DNA of 64,000 nt from Amphritea japonica ATCC BAA-1530. GTDB lineage: Bacteria > Pseudomonadota > Gammaproteobacteria > Pseudomonadales > Balneatricaceae. The stretch covers positions 1 to 64,000 of the forward strand of contig NZ_AP014545.1 in the NCBI RefSeq assembly GCF_016592435.1, written 5' to 3'. The notes below the pieces were generated by a model. That model made no database searches and was not told the DNA's origin. It saw nothing but the letters and a program-made list of their open reading frames with translations. Within the stretch, counting starts at the first letter, position 1. Each line of letters starts with the position of its first letter. The position numbers were made by a program, and so were the translations under genes. Below, one piece after another: positions 19,674-27,847 of this stretch.

Positions 19674-21368
19674 TTGAAAATTATATATACACCAAACCTT
19701 CCTTGGGGAGCTGAACCCCCAGCTATTTCTGGAGAGAAAGATTACTTGTCTCTCAGTGGAAATAACTGGGATGACTTTGGTTACAGAACAACACTTAATG
19801 CTAGGATCTTCTTTGATGGAGAAGCCATTGATCTTGATTTTAGTATCAAGATGCTGATAGATGATGTCGAATATACACGAGAGCACCTAAATAACCTCTG
19901 CAAAGAAGGATGGAATGGTAGATTTCCTATTCCTGATCAGAAGTATGTATCTGTTCCAACAGACATTGATTTCTATAAGACAATTCATTCTCGCCTTTCT
20001 TCAGAAGAAATGTCTAAGTTCTTAGCTCTTCTAGGTGACGCCGGCTATTTGGTGGAGGTTAAAAAAGATAAGAGTTCAACTAGACTGACTCAGTTAGATA
20101 TTTTTAATACTTCTCTACTTCGTGGGAGTGGAAGTAACAAATGCTTTCAGGATGGTTGGCGGATATTAGAGCATCAGGATAGCTCGATTCGAGACTTCAA
20201 GTTCCGCCTTAATACACAAAGTGGTGGTGTTTGCGATATTCCTTTTAGCTTTGAGTCAGACCTTCTACCCTATGATATCAATGTACTGATTGGTCCCAAT
20301 GGTATCGGTAAATCATACTGTTTAAGGTCACTGGTTGAATACTGGTTACAAATTGATAAAGGGGCTCCAGATCAGCTTAGCGAGCTTGGGTATGATCCTT
20401 TTGACCATAGACCTAATATCAGTCGTCTTATCCTTGTTTCATATAGTCCGTTTGAAGAGTTCAGCTTAGGGCTTAAGAAAAAAGATAAGGTGCTTGATAC
20501 AAGTGCTTATCGATATTTTGGCTTTCGTAAGAAGTTAAAAAATGGGCGTATTGGCATTAGTCGAGGCTTACCAAAACTAAACGCAAGCGAATCGCTGCTT
20601 GATGCAATTTATGAAGACCATAAGTATCAAGAAGAAAGTTGGTGGATAAACAAGTTTGACACCTGTCTCAAAGTTCTCAAAAAGGCTGTAGGATTTGATG
20701 AAATCTACTTAAAGTTAGATAGCAATCAAAACTTATCAGCACTAAAAAAGTATATAAAAGATATTAAAGGATCAAGCTATCTTATCCTCGATAGCTCTCT
20801 CCCTGCAATCGTCTTCAAGCAAGAGTTGATTGACTGTTGTGATATGCAATCGGGAGCTTATTTCATTAAAAATAAGAAGTTATGCGACCTTAGTTCTGGT
20901 CAGCTGCTGTTCTCTTATATTGTAATTAACGTTATCGGATCAATCAGAGAAAATTCACTAGTTGTTATCGATGAGCCGGAGCTATTCCTCCATCCAACTC
21001 TTGAGATAGAGTTTTTATCTCTATTAAAATCTGTTTTAAAGCCATTCAAGTCTAAAGCAATACTAGCTACTCATTCATTGTCTGTTGTTCGCGAAGTACC
21101 TTCAAACTGTGTACATATTTTCAGAGAAGGCAAAGATGGCTTTGATGTGATTCCTCCTCCTTTTGAGACTTTTGGAGGGAGTGTCCAACGAATTTCTGCA
21201 TATGTGTTCGGTGATCGATCCGTCTCAAAACCGTTTGATGAATGGCTTGAAAAGCAGATGGCGGGCGGTAAGCAGGCTGATACTTTAATTGATCAGCTTG
21301 GAGAAGAGATTAATGAAGAGCTTATGATGCGGATTCATCGTATATCAAGGAGGTTAAATGGTAGCTAA
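19674..21368 (+). CDS. Septu-like AAA/ABC-type ATPase (PtuA-like)
   Basis: SMC/OLD-like ATPase of 564 aa. Walker A IGPNGIGKS lies at residues 206-214, the ABC signature LSSGQ at 406-410, Walker B VVIDEPELFLHP near 430-441 and the switch histidine in ATHS near 467. No TOPRIM domain follows, unlike OLD nucleases. The next gene is an HNH protein overlapping by 11 bp; this pairing is that of Septu (PtuA/PtuB) anti-phage systems and of some retron effectors, where the ATPase regulates the nuclease. No reverse transcriptase is nearby, so a stand-alone Septu-like system is the best reading. It starts with TTG at 19674; AGGAA lies somewhat far upstream. Confidence 0.8.
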   Translation: MKIIYTPNLPWGAEPPAISGEKDYLSLSGNNWDDFGYRTTLNARIFFDGEAIDLDFSIKMLIDDVEYTREHLNNLCKEGWNGRFPIPDQKYVSVPTDIDFYKTIHSRLSSEEMSKFLALLGDAGYLVEVKKDKSSTRLTQLDIFNTSLLRGSGSNKCFQDGWRILEHQDSSIRDFKFRLNTQSGGVCDIPFSFESDLLPYDINVLIGPNGIGKSYCLRSLVEYWLQIDKGAPDQLSELGYDPFDHRPNISRLILVSYSPFEEFSLGLKKKDKVLDTSAYRYFGFRKKLKNGRIGISRGLPKLNASESLLDAIYEDHKYQEESWWINKFDTCLKVLKKAVGFDEIYLKLDSNQNLSALKKYIKDIKGSSYLILDSSLPAIVFKQELIDCCDMQSGAYFIKNKKLCDLSSGQLLFSYIVINVIGSIRENSLVVIDEPELFLHPTLEIEFLSLLKSVLKPFKSKAILATHSLSVVREVPSNCVHIFREGKDGFDVIPPPFETFGGSVQRISAYVFGDRSVSKPFDEWLEKQMAGGKQADTLIDQLGEEINEELMMRIHRISRRLNGS

Positions 21369-22284
21369 ATTGTTACCTCCAGCTCATGACTCGGCAGAAG
21401 TTGTTCGAGACTCAATCGCGAATAGGAGACAACATAGAGATTTCTTCAGAGCTCTTCAAGAGGATTGGTTGGCCCTTATTGATGATTATAATCGCCTCTC
21501 AGGTGACCCAACGGCTATAGCACCCATAGATTTGTCTCAATATATCAGTGCTGAGAGGCTACAAAATGAAGCCGCTAGTGAGCCAGGAAGAGGAGAAAGC
21601 GATGATCCAGCAGAGAGGTTATATCAAAGGCGTAAAAAATCTCTGATAAATCTGTATTCGGCAGCAGCTGGAACAAATTTGCATACGACTTTAGATGCTA
21701 TGAGAAGGAGGCATGGGCTTAGATTCTGTCCTTCATGTGGAGAACCCGGAAAGCCAGGAACTCTAGACCACTATTTACCGAAAACTGAGTATCCCGAGTT
21801 TTCAATTGTATTAGAAAATTTGACACCAATGTGTGAGGCTTGCCAAGAAAAAAAGGGTACATCTGCCGTCGATGAGGAGGGAAATAAGCTCTTTATTCAT
21901 CCCTATTATGATCCAATTGAAGATGCTTCTCTTAGTCTTGTGATATCTGAACCATATGAAAGCCCTACTTCGTTTAATGTAGAGGTTCATCAAGATGTCC
22001 CTGAGCAAATAAGATCTCTATTTGAAAGGCATTTGTCTGAGATTAATTTTAGAGAAAGGTTCGAAGAGTTTTGTATAGATGAGTACTCGGACCTGCTTTC
22101 ACTTTTTACAGCAGAAAGAGCTGGAGATAATCCAGATAGTGCAAGGCGAATTCTACCAAGGTTTTTAATTAAAAGTGCAGTGCAATCACACAACCGCTGG
22201 GAAGCTATATTCTACCGTGGTGTTCTATCTAACCCAGATTTGCTGGATTACTTAGATAACGCTGATTTGCCAGGCTTGTTTTGA
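21358..22284 (+). CDS. HNH nuclease (PtuB-like)
   Basis: A 308-aa protein with a zinc-stabilised HNH fold: C124-x2-C127, the catalytic DH at 137-138, N154 and C159-x2-C162. It overlaps the ATPase gene by 11 bp, so the two are translationally coupled. In Septu systems the HNH partner degrades nucleic acid once the ATPase partner is released or triggered by phage infection. The gene's stop codon abuts the decayed tniQ fragment at 22285, so this module was probably joined to foreign transposon DNA exactly at its 3' end. Confidence 0.8.
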   Translation: MVAKLLPPAHDSAEVVRDSIANRRQHRDFFRALQEDWLALIDDYNRLSGDPTAIAPIDLSQYISAERLQNEAASEPGRGESDDPAERLYQRRKKSLINLYSAAAGTNLHTTLDAMRRRHGLRFCPSCGEPGKPGTLDHYLPKTEYPEFSIVLENLTPMCEACQEKKGTSAVDEEGNKLFIHPYYDPIEDASLSLVISEPYESPTSFNVEVHQDVPEQIRSLFERHLSEINFRERFEEFCIDEYSDLLSLFTAERAGDNPDSARRILPRFLIKSAVQSHNRWEAIFYRGVLSNPDLLDYLDNADLPGLF

Positions 22285-22456
22285 ATCGAACTGACCCACA
22301 GGCAAGCATTATCCGATCTACTTAATATGAATCGACCATGAACTACCTAAAGAAGAGCGCTACATGAATCGTATTTTCTACAGGTATGACCTAGTTAATG
22401 TGAAGGAGATTTCGGCTTTGATAGGAGCTATGGGAGATTGGGATTATATGGTTTAG
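22285..22456 (+). pseudogene. Relic of a second tniQ (C-terminal 55 codons)
   Basis: Starting right after the HNH stop codon, the frame reads IELTHRQALSDLLNMN, then with a one-base shift IDHELPKEERYMNRIFYR and on to EISALIGAMGDWDYMV and a stop. The intact TniQ ends with VSTHRMKSIVESLGIQSID, FLSRIYYRHEML and EIAPLVSSMKDWEYMG in the same order. The relic is clearly homologous but divergent, so it comes from a related element rather than a recent duplication of 13100-14977. It lacks the rest of the gene and is not functional. Confidence 0.8.
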
Positions 22457-22553
22457 AGGGTGGATGCTCAGTAGAGTTGTGTTGTAATGGTTTGATAAAT
22501 AAGAAAATATTTTAACATTAAAATTTTCAGGTAATTAAAGGAAGATTGCTGTT

Positions 22554-22964
22554 GTGAGAAAAGGAAAGTTCTTCAAGGCTCTAATAGAAGAAATAAAGTC
22601 CCCGTCAGGGGAAACAATGATATCACTTCTTATAACAGTGGCTTCAGTAGCTATCCCTGCTTTGGTTACAGTGTTTACACAAAATAAATCTATAACTGAT
22701 AGTTTTTCTTCTATGACCATCACTCTTGCAACTTTTTGCATAGTGGTCGTTGCATGGAGGCCAAAGGCTTGGTGCTCGATAGCTGAGTATTTAGAAGCAT
22801 TGTTACTTCTGTTAATCAGCTTGTCTTGGTTGATCATTATTGGCTATTTTGATTTGTTTCTTGAGTTATCTTGGTTTGTGTATCTAGCAGCATTACATTC
22901 AACTCTTAATGTTATCTACGTTCATCAAGTAGTTAAGTATGGAACTAGTACAGATAAGGAATGA
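22554..22964 (+). CDS. Small unknown membrane protein (cargo)
   Basis: A 136-aa protein starting GTG, with four predicted transmembrane segments (around residues 25-42, 52-67, 80-98 and 102-120) and short basic or charged ends. No family recognised. It lies between the tniQ relic and a convergent membrane-protein gene near the right transposon end. The 269 bp upstream include the relic and otherwise nothing I can name. Confidence 0.5.
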   Translation: MRKGKFFKALIEEIKSPSGETMISLLITVASVAIPALVTVFTQNKSITDSFSSMTITLATFCIVVVAWRPKAWCSIAEYLEALLLLLISLSWLIIIGYFDLFLELSWFVYLAALHSTLNVIYVHQVVKYGTSTDKE

Positions 22965-23007
22965 ATCGACCAGCTTTTCGTTGACGTTTTACTACTTGTT
23001 GATCTGT
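22958..23007 (-). repeat. 50-bp imperfect inverted repeat, copy 2
   Basis: Reverse-complement partner of 19565-19614. On the minus strand it encodes QQVVKRQRKAGRF followed by a stop a few codons later. It overlaps the last codons of the 136-aa gene. Confidence 0.6.
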
Positions 23008-23054
23008 TGTTTTCAAAGTCGATTCAGGCCTTGAAATCTAAATAGCGATATTAG

Positions 23055-23969
23055 TTATGCGCTATGTATGGCTTTGACCCCTATTTTTAGGCGCCATCGT
23101 TCAATTGAATAGCGAAGTGATGCGAATAATGCTATTCCTATATAGCTCAAAATTACGATAGAAGAGCTTGAAAGTACTTCTTGAGGATAGAAAGACAGTA
23201 ATGCTAGGATGCTGGCTCCAGTGTTTGATATGAGTAAAAAGATCACTCTGGGCATCATATATTTCTTTTTTCTTCTACTTACAGTATTAGCCCACTTTTC
23301 TTCTAATCGGTTCTTATGTTCCATATTCTGTGCTTTGTAAGCGCAGGCAATATGCTTTTTAAATGAAATACATACTATTGGGTAGAATGTGCCAAAAAAG
23401 ATACAAATTGCTGAAACTGTTGATACTGTCTGATGGTAATCAGTATGTGGCGCTAGGAAATAGGAAAGCCCTCCTGCGAAAAAAATAAAGTTAAAGGCAA
23501 AGAAAAGATAAGGTAGCTCTTTGATCAAGCTTCCGTATTTAATCTGATTTTTTCCCTTAGCTAAGGCATAGACGTCATCCAATTTGGGGTGTGATTTGAT
23601 ACGCAAAGTCCGCATACCTGCAACATGTTTATAGAGCATATGGATCAATGAAACCTTGTGAGCTATTACAGATAAGAAGCCCCAACCCATGAAAAAGACT
23701 ACGAATGAGTATACGGTGCCAATCGTTGCTGCTTGTGCGGTTAATTTTTGGTCACCTGAAAAGAAAGCAGCTATAGCAAATAGACCTGTTATGGATAATA
23801 GATAGGTCTTAACGTACCACTGGCATTGAGAATGCTGGTTTGCTATTGAGGTCGTCGACTCTTCAATTTCCTTTTCGATTACATTTTCCATAAGTTGTCT
23901 CGTTGTATGAGGGGTCGTCATAGTGATTATTGTCAGGTTGATGCTGCCTGATAGTGATTGATAAAACAA
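23055..23969 (-). CDS. Unknown multi-pass membrane protein (cargo)
   Basis: A 304-aa protein with about six hydrophobic segments (two near residues 50-95, two near 150-200 and two near 245-285) and a charged N-terminal region rich in Glu. Start uncertain: in-frame ATGs at 23921 and 23891 give shorter forms, and none has a strong ribosome site. No family recognised. It is the gene nearest the right transposon end, which begins about 110 bp upstream. Confidence 0.55.
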   Translation of the reverse strand: MFYQSLSGSINLTIITMTTPHTTRQLMENVIEKEIEESTTSIANQHSQCQWYVKTYLLSITGLFAIAAFFSGDQKLTAQAATIGTVYSFVVFFMGWGFLSVIAHKVSLIHMLYKHVAGMRTLRIKSHPKLDDVYALAKGKNQIKYGSLIKELPYLFFAFNFIFFAGGLSYFLAPHTDYHQTVSTVSAICIFFGTFYPIVCISFKKHIACAYKAQNMEHKNRLEEKWANTVSRRKKKYMMPRVIFLLISNTGASILALLSFYPQEVLSSSSIVILSYIGIALFASLRYSIERWRLKIGVKAIHSA

Positions 23970-24080
23970 TTAAACAGTCTCTCATCGACTTAATAAATAT
24001 AATTAACAAATGATTATGAGGGTAATCCTCCCCTATCCTATGGAGGGTTTGGATGATGAGGCAATTATGGCCTTAAGGTA

Positions 24081-24212
24081 TTTCACCTTAAGTGAGAGTT
24101 TACTCGGATATTTCATTCTATATGAGAAATTGGGGCTAAGGTCGTTTCTCATATAGAATGAAACACCGTATGTACCGGGGCTTTCTCATTTCACGTCAAA
24201 TGAGAAACGACA
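24081..24212 (-). repeat. Right transposon end with four binding-like repeats
   Basis: Copies of the end motif lie at 24081-24098, 24111-24129, 24145-24163 (this one in the opposite orientation) and 24189-24207, followed by the terminal CGACA. The left end has three copies; such asymmetry between ends is usual in the Tn7 family. Confidence 0.75.
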
Positions 24213-24217
24213 TGTCG
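24213..24217. repeat. Target-site duplication, right copy (TGTCG)
   Basis: Matches 6560-6564 and directly follows the right terminus. Confidence 0.8.
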
Positions 24218-24246
24218 AATCTCATTTAGACTTAAATGAGAAATTT
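24213..24246. other. Flanking palindrome that mimics the transposon ends
   Basis: The host-side flank begins with 18 bases identical to the element's left end (TGTCGAATCTCATTTAGA) and continues CTTAAATGAGAAA, which resembles the right end. TCTCATTT and AAATGAGA form a palindrome around AGACTT. It may be the scar of an earlier related element or the native post-gyrB sequence. Confidence 0.65.
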
Positions 24247-24251
24247 AAAAA

Positions 24252-24273
24252 GCAGCCTGAGGGCTGCTTTTTT
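24252..24273 (+). terminator. Rho-independent terminator (ancestral gyrB terminator?)
   Basis: GCAGCC pairs with GGCTGC around TGAG, followed by six T. Before the insertion it would have stood about 40 bp after gyrB. A near copy lies inside the left end at 6641-6668. Confidence 0.85.
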
Positions 24274-24799
24274 ATTGTCACAAATTTGTGCTCGTAAAGA
24301 ATTTTGAATGACCTCTGGTTTTACCAGACACTTAATTTTGACATTAATGGCTCATCTCTAAAAAGAGGCAGGCATATTCCGGGTTATCATATTTTTTGCT
24401 GATTGATTCAGTCACACCCGAATTTATCCTGTTATTCAGAGAGCGTGTATTTTGAAATTTCAGCGCTCTTCTCTGAGGCGTCTGTCAGAGCGCATGGTAA
24501 ATGTTGCTTGTTATGCATTCAACTGGGCTGGGTATGTATAAAAAGCCGCTCAGAAGCTCTCTTAGGAGGTCGTTTTTTGGCTGAATCGGTAAAAATAAGT
24601 CTATCCAGGCAAAGGCAGAGAATAGTTTTTAAGTTTTAATTGTTGCGCTGCGCCTTTTTGAGCGTTGGTTGAGTTCGTGTATTTGTGAAGCTGTTTGCAG
24701 TGGTGCTTCTTTTTACACTGCTATGGATTTTTTTTCGAAGCGGATGCTCGCTGCTTTTTTGTGTCTTCTTTGTCGCTCGTCGGATGTTTTTTATAAATT
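24274..24799. other. Intergenic region after the transposon
   Basis: About 525 bp without a gene I can support. Plus-strand open frames exist, but their Cys/Ser/Phe-rich translations look random. No repeat or RNA gene recognised. Confidence 0.45.
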
Positions 24800-25105
24800 T
24801 CAGCGAGGGCTATTTGAGGTTTTTACTAGCCCATTCTGGGATAAGACGCCGTGTATTTTTATCGCAGTTTTCTTAAGTCGGTTTATCTCTCCTAATGTCG
24901 GATTATGCCCTGTTGCCAGTAGAGTCTCTTTCTCTTCCAGTTCCATATCCAGATAATCCATCAGTTTTTTTGAACAGCCAGTACAAGGGCCATTACACAT
25001 TTCGGCAACAGGGGTGTCGAATGGAATGCCTGAGCGAATGTCCTTTATCAGGTTTCTCATCGCTTCTTTTGTGTCCGGTTTAGATTCCATAGTTGAATGT
25101 TTCAC
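24800..25105 (-). CDS. Conserved-looking small Cys protein of unknown function
   Basis: A 101-aa acidic, helical protein with a CNGPC-x2-C cluster near residue 37-44 that could bind a metal. I do not recognise a named family. The start is either GTG at 25105, with AGG eight bases upstream, or ATG at 25090. The GTG start would lie inside the parS-like site 25098-25113. It is the last minus-strand gene of the gmhB side, reading toward the transposon. Confidence 0.55.
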   Translation of the reverse strand: MKHSTMESKPDTKEAMRNLIKDIRSGIPFDTPVAEMCNGPCTGCSKKLMDYLDMELEEKETLLATGHNPTLGEINRLKKTAIKIHGVLSQNGLVKTSNSPR

Positions 25106-25113
25106 GTGGAACG
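25098..25113. promoter_or_regulatory. parS-like site 1
   Basis: TGTTTCACGTGGAACG matches the ParB-binding consensus TGTTTCACGTGAAACA at 14 of 16 positions and keeps the CACGTG core. Without the transposon it would lie about 7 kb from dnaA, a normal place for parS. Confidence 0.65.
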
Positions 25114-25118
25114 CCTGG

Positions 25119-25673
25119 TTAATCTGAACGTCGTTGATGATAAATAATATGAAGCGCAGCCGCTTCTAGGTCATCGACAACCGTTGTGTTTTTCGGTGTG
25201 TTTCCTTTTAAAAGCGTTCGATTCCCTTTGCCTGTTTTGACCAGGATTGAGGGGCATCCAGCGGCTTCAGCAGCTTCCAGATCGCGCAACGAGTCACCAA
25301 CAACATAGACTTGTCCCGGGTCGATATCGGGGTAGCAGCTGAGGATGTGTTGATACATCCCTGGCAGAGGCTTTCTACAGAAGCAGTTATCATCGGGTGA
25401 ATGGGGGCAGTATTCGATCTTATCAATTCGCCCGCCCTGCTCTACAACCAGTTGCTCCATCTTATGGTGCATCTGGTTAAGGGTGGTTAGATTAAAATAG
25501 CCTCGGGCCAGTCCAGATTGATTGGTTGCCACGCAGATATCAAAGCCAGCTTTGGACAGTCGGGCAATCGCCTCGATACTGCCAGGCAGAGGCTGCCACT
25601 CATCGACGGTTCTGATGTAATTATCGGAGTCGTGGTTTATTACGCCATCCCGATCAAGGATTACTAATTTCAT
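25119..25673 (-). CDS. gmhB: D-glycero-D-manno-heptose 1,7-bisphosphate 7-phosphatase
   Basis: HAD-superfamily phosphatase of ADP-heptose synthesis for LPS core. HAD motif I is ILDRDGVIN; ATNQSGLARGYF, the zinc site CPHSPDDNCFCRKP and VGDSLRDLEAA follow in the order typical of GmhB. The open frame extends 11 codons upstream, but the ATG at 25673 gives the family start MKLVILDRDG (184 aa). It lies downstream of glyS after a strong terminator, so it probably has its own promoter. Confidence 0.93.
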   Translation of the reverse strand: MKLVILDRDGVINHDSDNYIRTVDEWQPLPGSIEAIARLSKAGFDICVATNQSGLARGYFNLTTLNQMHHKMEQLVVEQGGRIDKIEYCPHSPDDNCFCRKPLPGMYQHILSCYPDIDPGQVYVVGDSLRDLEAAEAAGCPSILVKTGKGNRTLLKGNTPKNTTVVDDLEAAALHIIYHQRRSD

Positions 25674-25704
25674 AGTGTTTATTGTAAACCTATAAAGCAG
25701 AAAC

Positions 25705-25730
25705 AAAAAAGGCCGGTTAGTTAACCGGCC
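25705..25730 (-). terminator. Terminator after glyS
   Basis: GGCCGGTTA pairs with TAACCGGCC around a 2-nt loop; on the minus strand six T follow. It ends the glyQS transcript before gmhB. Confidence 0.88.
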
Positions 25731-25756
25731 TTATAATTAGCTTGCTGATAAAACGC

Positions 25757-27847
25757 TTAGCTAAGCGCTGAAATATCGGCGACACCTAGGAACAGATTGC
25801 GCAGCTGGTTTAGCAGAGCAAGGCGATTGTTTCTAACCGCTTCGTCGTCGGCCATCACCATAACTTCATCAAAAAACTTATCGACGGTAGGTCGCAGTTC
25901 AGCCAGCGCTTCGAGTACTTCCTTGAAGTTGCCCGCTGCAAACAGTGGCGCAAGTTCTGCTGACTTGTTTGCGACTGCTTTGGCAAGCGCCTTCTCTGCG
26001 TCTTCAATCAGAAGCGCTTCAGATACGTTGTCAGCGATCTTGGTGTCTTGCTTGCTCAAGATGTTTGATACACGCTTGTTGGCGGCAGCAAGGGCTTCAG
26101 CTTCGTTGAGTGTGCGGAAGTGACTTACCGCTTTCACTCGCTGATCAAATTCAAGCGGTCGGGTTGGGCGAAGTGCATGAACCGCTAAGTAGGCCTCAAT
26201 TGCAATCCCTTCATCGTCATACCATGCACGGAAACGTTCCAGCATGAAGTCGACGATTTTAGATTCCAGACCTTCCCGTGCAGGCAGGTTTGAGTGGCAA
26301 TCGGCGGCTACTTTAATCAGGTCTTCAAGGTCCAGGTTAAGCTGCCGCTCTACGATAATGCGTAGTACGCCTAAAGAAGCCCGGCGCAGTGCGAAGGGGT
26401 CTTTGGAGCCGGTTGGTGGCTGATTAATGCCAAACAGACCTGTCAGAGTGTCCAGGCGATCAGCAAGTGCTACCGCGATTCCGGGTTCGCTTTGAGGAAG
26501 CTCGTCGCCGGCAAAGCGTGGCATGTACTGTTCATTTTGTGCCAGAGCAACGGCTTCGTCTTCACCGTCGTTAAGCGCGTAATGGTATCCCATCAAGCCC
26601 TGAAGATCGGTAAATTCGTAAACCATATCCGTCATTAGGTCGGTCTTGGCGAGCAGTGCGGCCCGTTCTGCTTTGGCCTGATCCTGGCCGAGAGCTGCTG
26701 CAATATGCTTGGCCAGGGTTGCAACGCGGCTGGCTTTGTCGTGCAGTGTGCCGAGGTCTTTTTGGAAGACGATCGTCTTAAGGTCTTCGACGCGTGATTC
26801 AAGTGTGCGCTTCTTGTCGGTCTCAAAAAAGAATGCCGCATCGGATAAACGAGGGCGGATAACTTTTTCGTTTCCAGCGATGACTTGAGCAGGGTCTGTA
26901 GACTCGATATTTGAAATCGTAATGAAGAATGGCATTAGCTTGCCATCGCTATCAGTGACGTGGAAATACTTCTGATGCTCTTTCATTGAAGAGATCAGTG
27001 CCTGGGCGGGTACTTCGAGGAACCGGTCTTCGAAGCGGCCGGTTAGTGCAACAGGCCATTCATTGAGTCCGGTGACTTCATCAAGAAGGTCTTCATCAAT
27101 CTGAGCGATACCGTTTACCAAACGTCCCTCGGCTTCAACCTGGGCGCGGATTTTCTCGCGGCGCTCTTCGAAGTCAGCCATTACCCAGCCGACACTCTCG
27201 AGGTTTTCCAGGTATTCGTTTGCCTGACTAAGTACGATTTCCTGGTTGTGATGGAAGCGGTGGCCGCGTGTATTACGGTCGGCTTTCAGGCCAAGGATTT
27301 CGCATTCTACAACCTGGTCGCCCATGAGCATGACCAGCCATTTTACCGGACGTACAAATTCAGTACGTGAGGCGCCCCAGCGCATTCGTTTTGGGATAGG
27401 TAGCTTGCCGAGTGCGGTTTCAATAATAGCGGGTAGTTCGTTGGCCAGTGCTTTGGCTGGCAGTTCCCGGCTAAAGCTCATCTTGCCATCTATATCGACC
27501 AGCTTGTCGACGGTAGTACCACATTTGCGAGCGAAGCCTTCAAGTGCTTTGCTGGGGTTTCCCAGCTCATCATAGGCGATGCGTGCGGGTGGGCCCTGCA
27601 TCATAAAAGTGCTGCTAGGTACTTCGTCAGCCAGGTTGCTCAGGAATAAAGCAAGGCGACGGGGTGCTGCATATGAGTTAACAGTGGTGCCCTCAAAGAT
27701 CTCAGCGGCTTGCTTGCCGAACAGTTCTTTGATGCCAGCAATGACTTCTTTTTCTAATGCGGCTGACAGGGTTTTAAGTGCTTTCGGTGGAAGCTCTTCT
27801 GTACCGAGTTCGAACAGAAAGTCCTGACGGTTGATTGAATCACTCAT
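25757..27847 (-). CDS. glyS: Glycyl-tRNA synthetase beta subunit
   Basis: Beta chain of the bacterial alpha2-beta2 glycyl-tRNA synthetase, carrying tRNA binding and an HD-type domain. Its N-terminus [16 protein letters not shown] and the mid-region segment [21 protein letters not shown] are typical; 696 aa is the normal size. The ATG at 27847 shares one base with the glyQ stop (TGATG); an upstream GTG at 27850 is less likely. Cotranscribed with glyQ. Confidence 0.97.
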   Translation of the reverse strand: MSDSINRQDFLFELGTEELPPKALKTLSAALEKEVIAGIKELFGKQAAEIFEGTTVNSYAAPRRLALFLSNLADEVPSSTFMMQGPPARIAYDELGNPSKALEGFARKCGTTVDKLVDIDGKMSFSRELPAKALANELPAIIETALGKLPIPKRMRWGASRTEFVRPVKWLVMLMGDQVVECEILGLKADRNTRGHRFHHNQEIVLSQANEYLENLESVGWVMADFEERREKIRAQVEAEGRLVNGIAQIDEDLLDEVTGLNEWPVALTGRFEDRFLEVPAQALISSMKEHQKYFHVTDSDGKLMPFFITISNIESTDPAQVIAGNEKVIRPRLSDAAFFFETDKKRTLESRVEDLKTIVFQKDLGTLHDKASRVATLAKHIAAALGQDQAKAERAALLAKTDLMTDMVYEFTDLQGLMGYHYALNDGEDEAVALAQNEQYMPRFAGDELPQSEPGIAVALADRLDTLTGLFGINQPPTGSKDPFALRRASLGVLRIIVERQLNLDLEDLIKVAADCHSNLPAREGLESKIVDFMLERFRAWYDDEGIAIEAYLAVHALRPTRPLEFDQRVKAVSHFRTLNEAEALAAANKRVSNILSKQDTKIADNVSEALLIEDAEKALAKAVANKSAELAPLFAAGNFKEVLEALAELRPTVDKFFDEVMVMADDEAVRNNRLALLNQLRNLFLGVADISALS

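Larger units (their letters stand above)
6565..24212 (+). mobile_element. Tn7-like transposon inserted downstream of gyrB (17.6 kb)
   Basis: The boundaries are read directly from sequence. The left terminus is TGTCGAATCTCATTT and the inverted right terminus TGTCGTTTCTCATTT (13 of 15 identical). Both begin with the TGT typical of Tn7-family ends and are bordered by the 5-bp direct repeat TGTCG. Inside are tnsA, tnsB, tnsC and a 625-aa TniQ/TnsD-type selector, all co-oriented and overlapping. No tnsE and no cas genes are present. Cargo lies on both sides of the tns operon: a HipA-like kinase pair on the left, and on the right a three-gene minus-strand cassette, a Septu-like pair and membrane proteins. 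A relic of a second tniQ shows mosaic history. Insertion 11 bp past the gyrB stop parallels TnsD-directed insertion of Tn7 behind glmS; gyrB as the recognised site is inference. Confidence 0.93.

Noticed and set aside
18591-22284. Retron reading of the PtuA/PtuB-like module
   Set aside because: No reverse transcriptase motif (YxDD) in any nearby protein and no msr/msd-like inverted structure seen.
6565-24212. CRISPR-associated transposon (CAST)
   Set aside because: No cas genes, no repeat array, and TniQ is of the long TnsD type.
24403-25083. Plus-strand ORFs after the transposon
   Set aside because: Translations are Cys/Ser/Phe-rich without a domain, they overlap the better supported minus-strand 101-aa gene, and they lack ribosome sites.
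25797-26123. Plus-strand ORFs opposite glyS
   Set aside because: Serine- and alanine-rich shadow translations of the real minus-strand synthetase gene.
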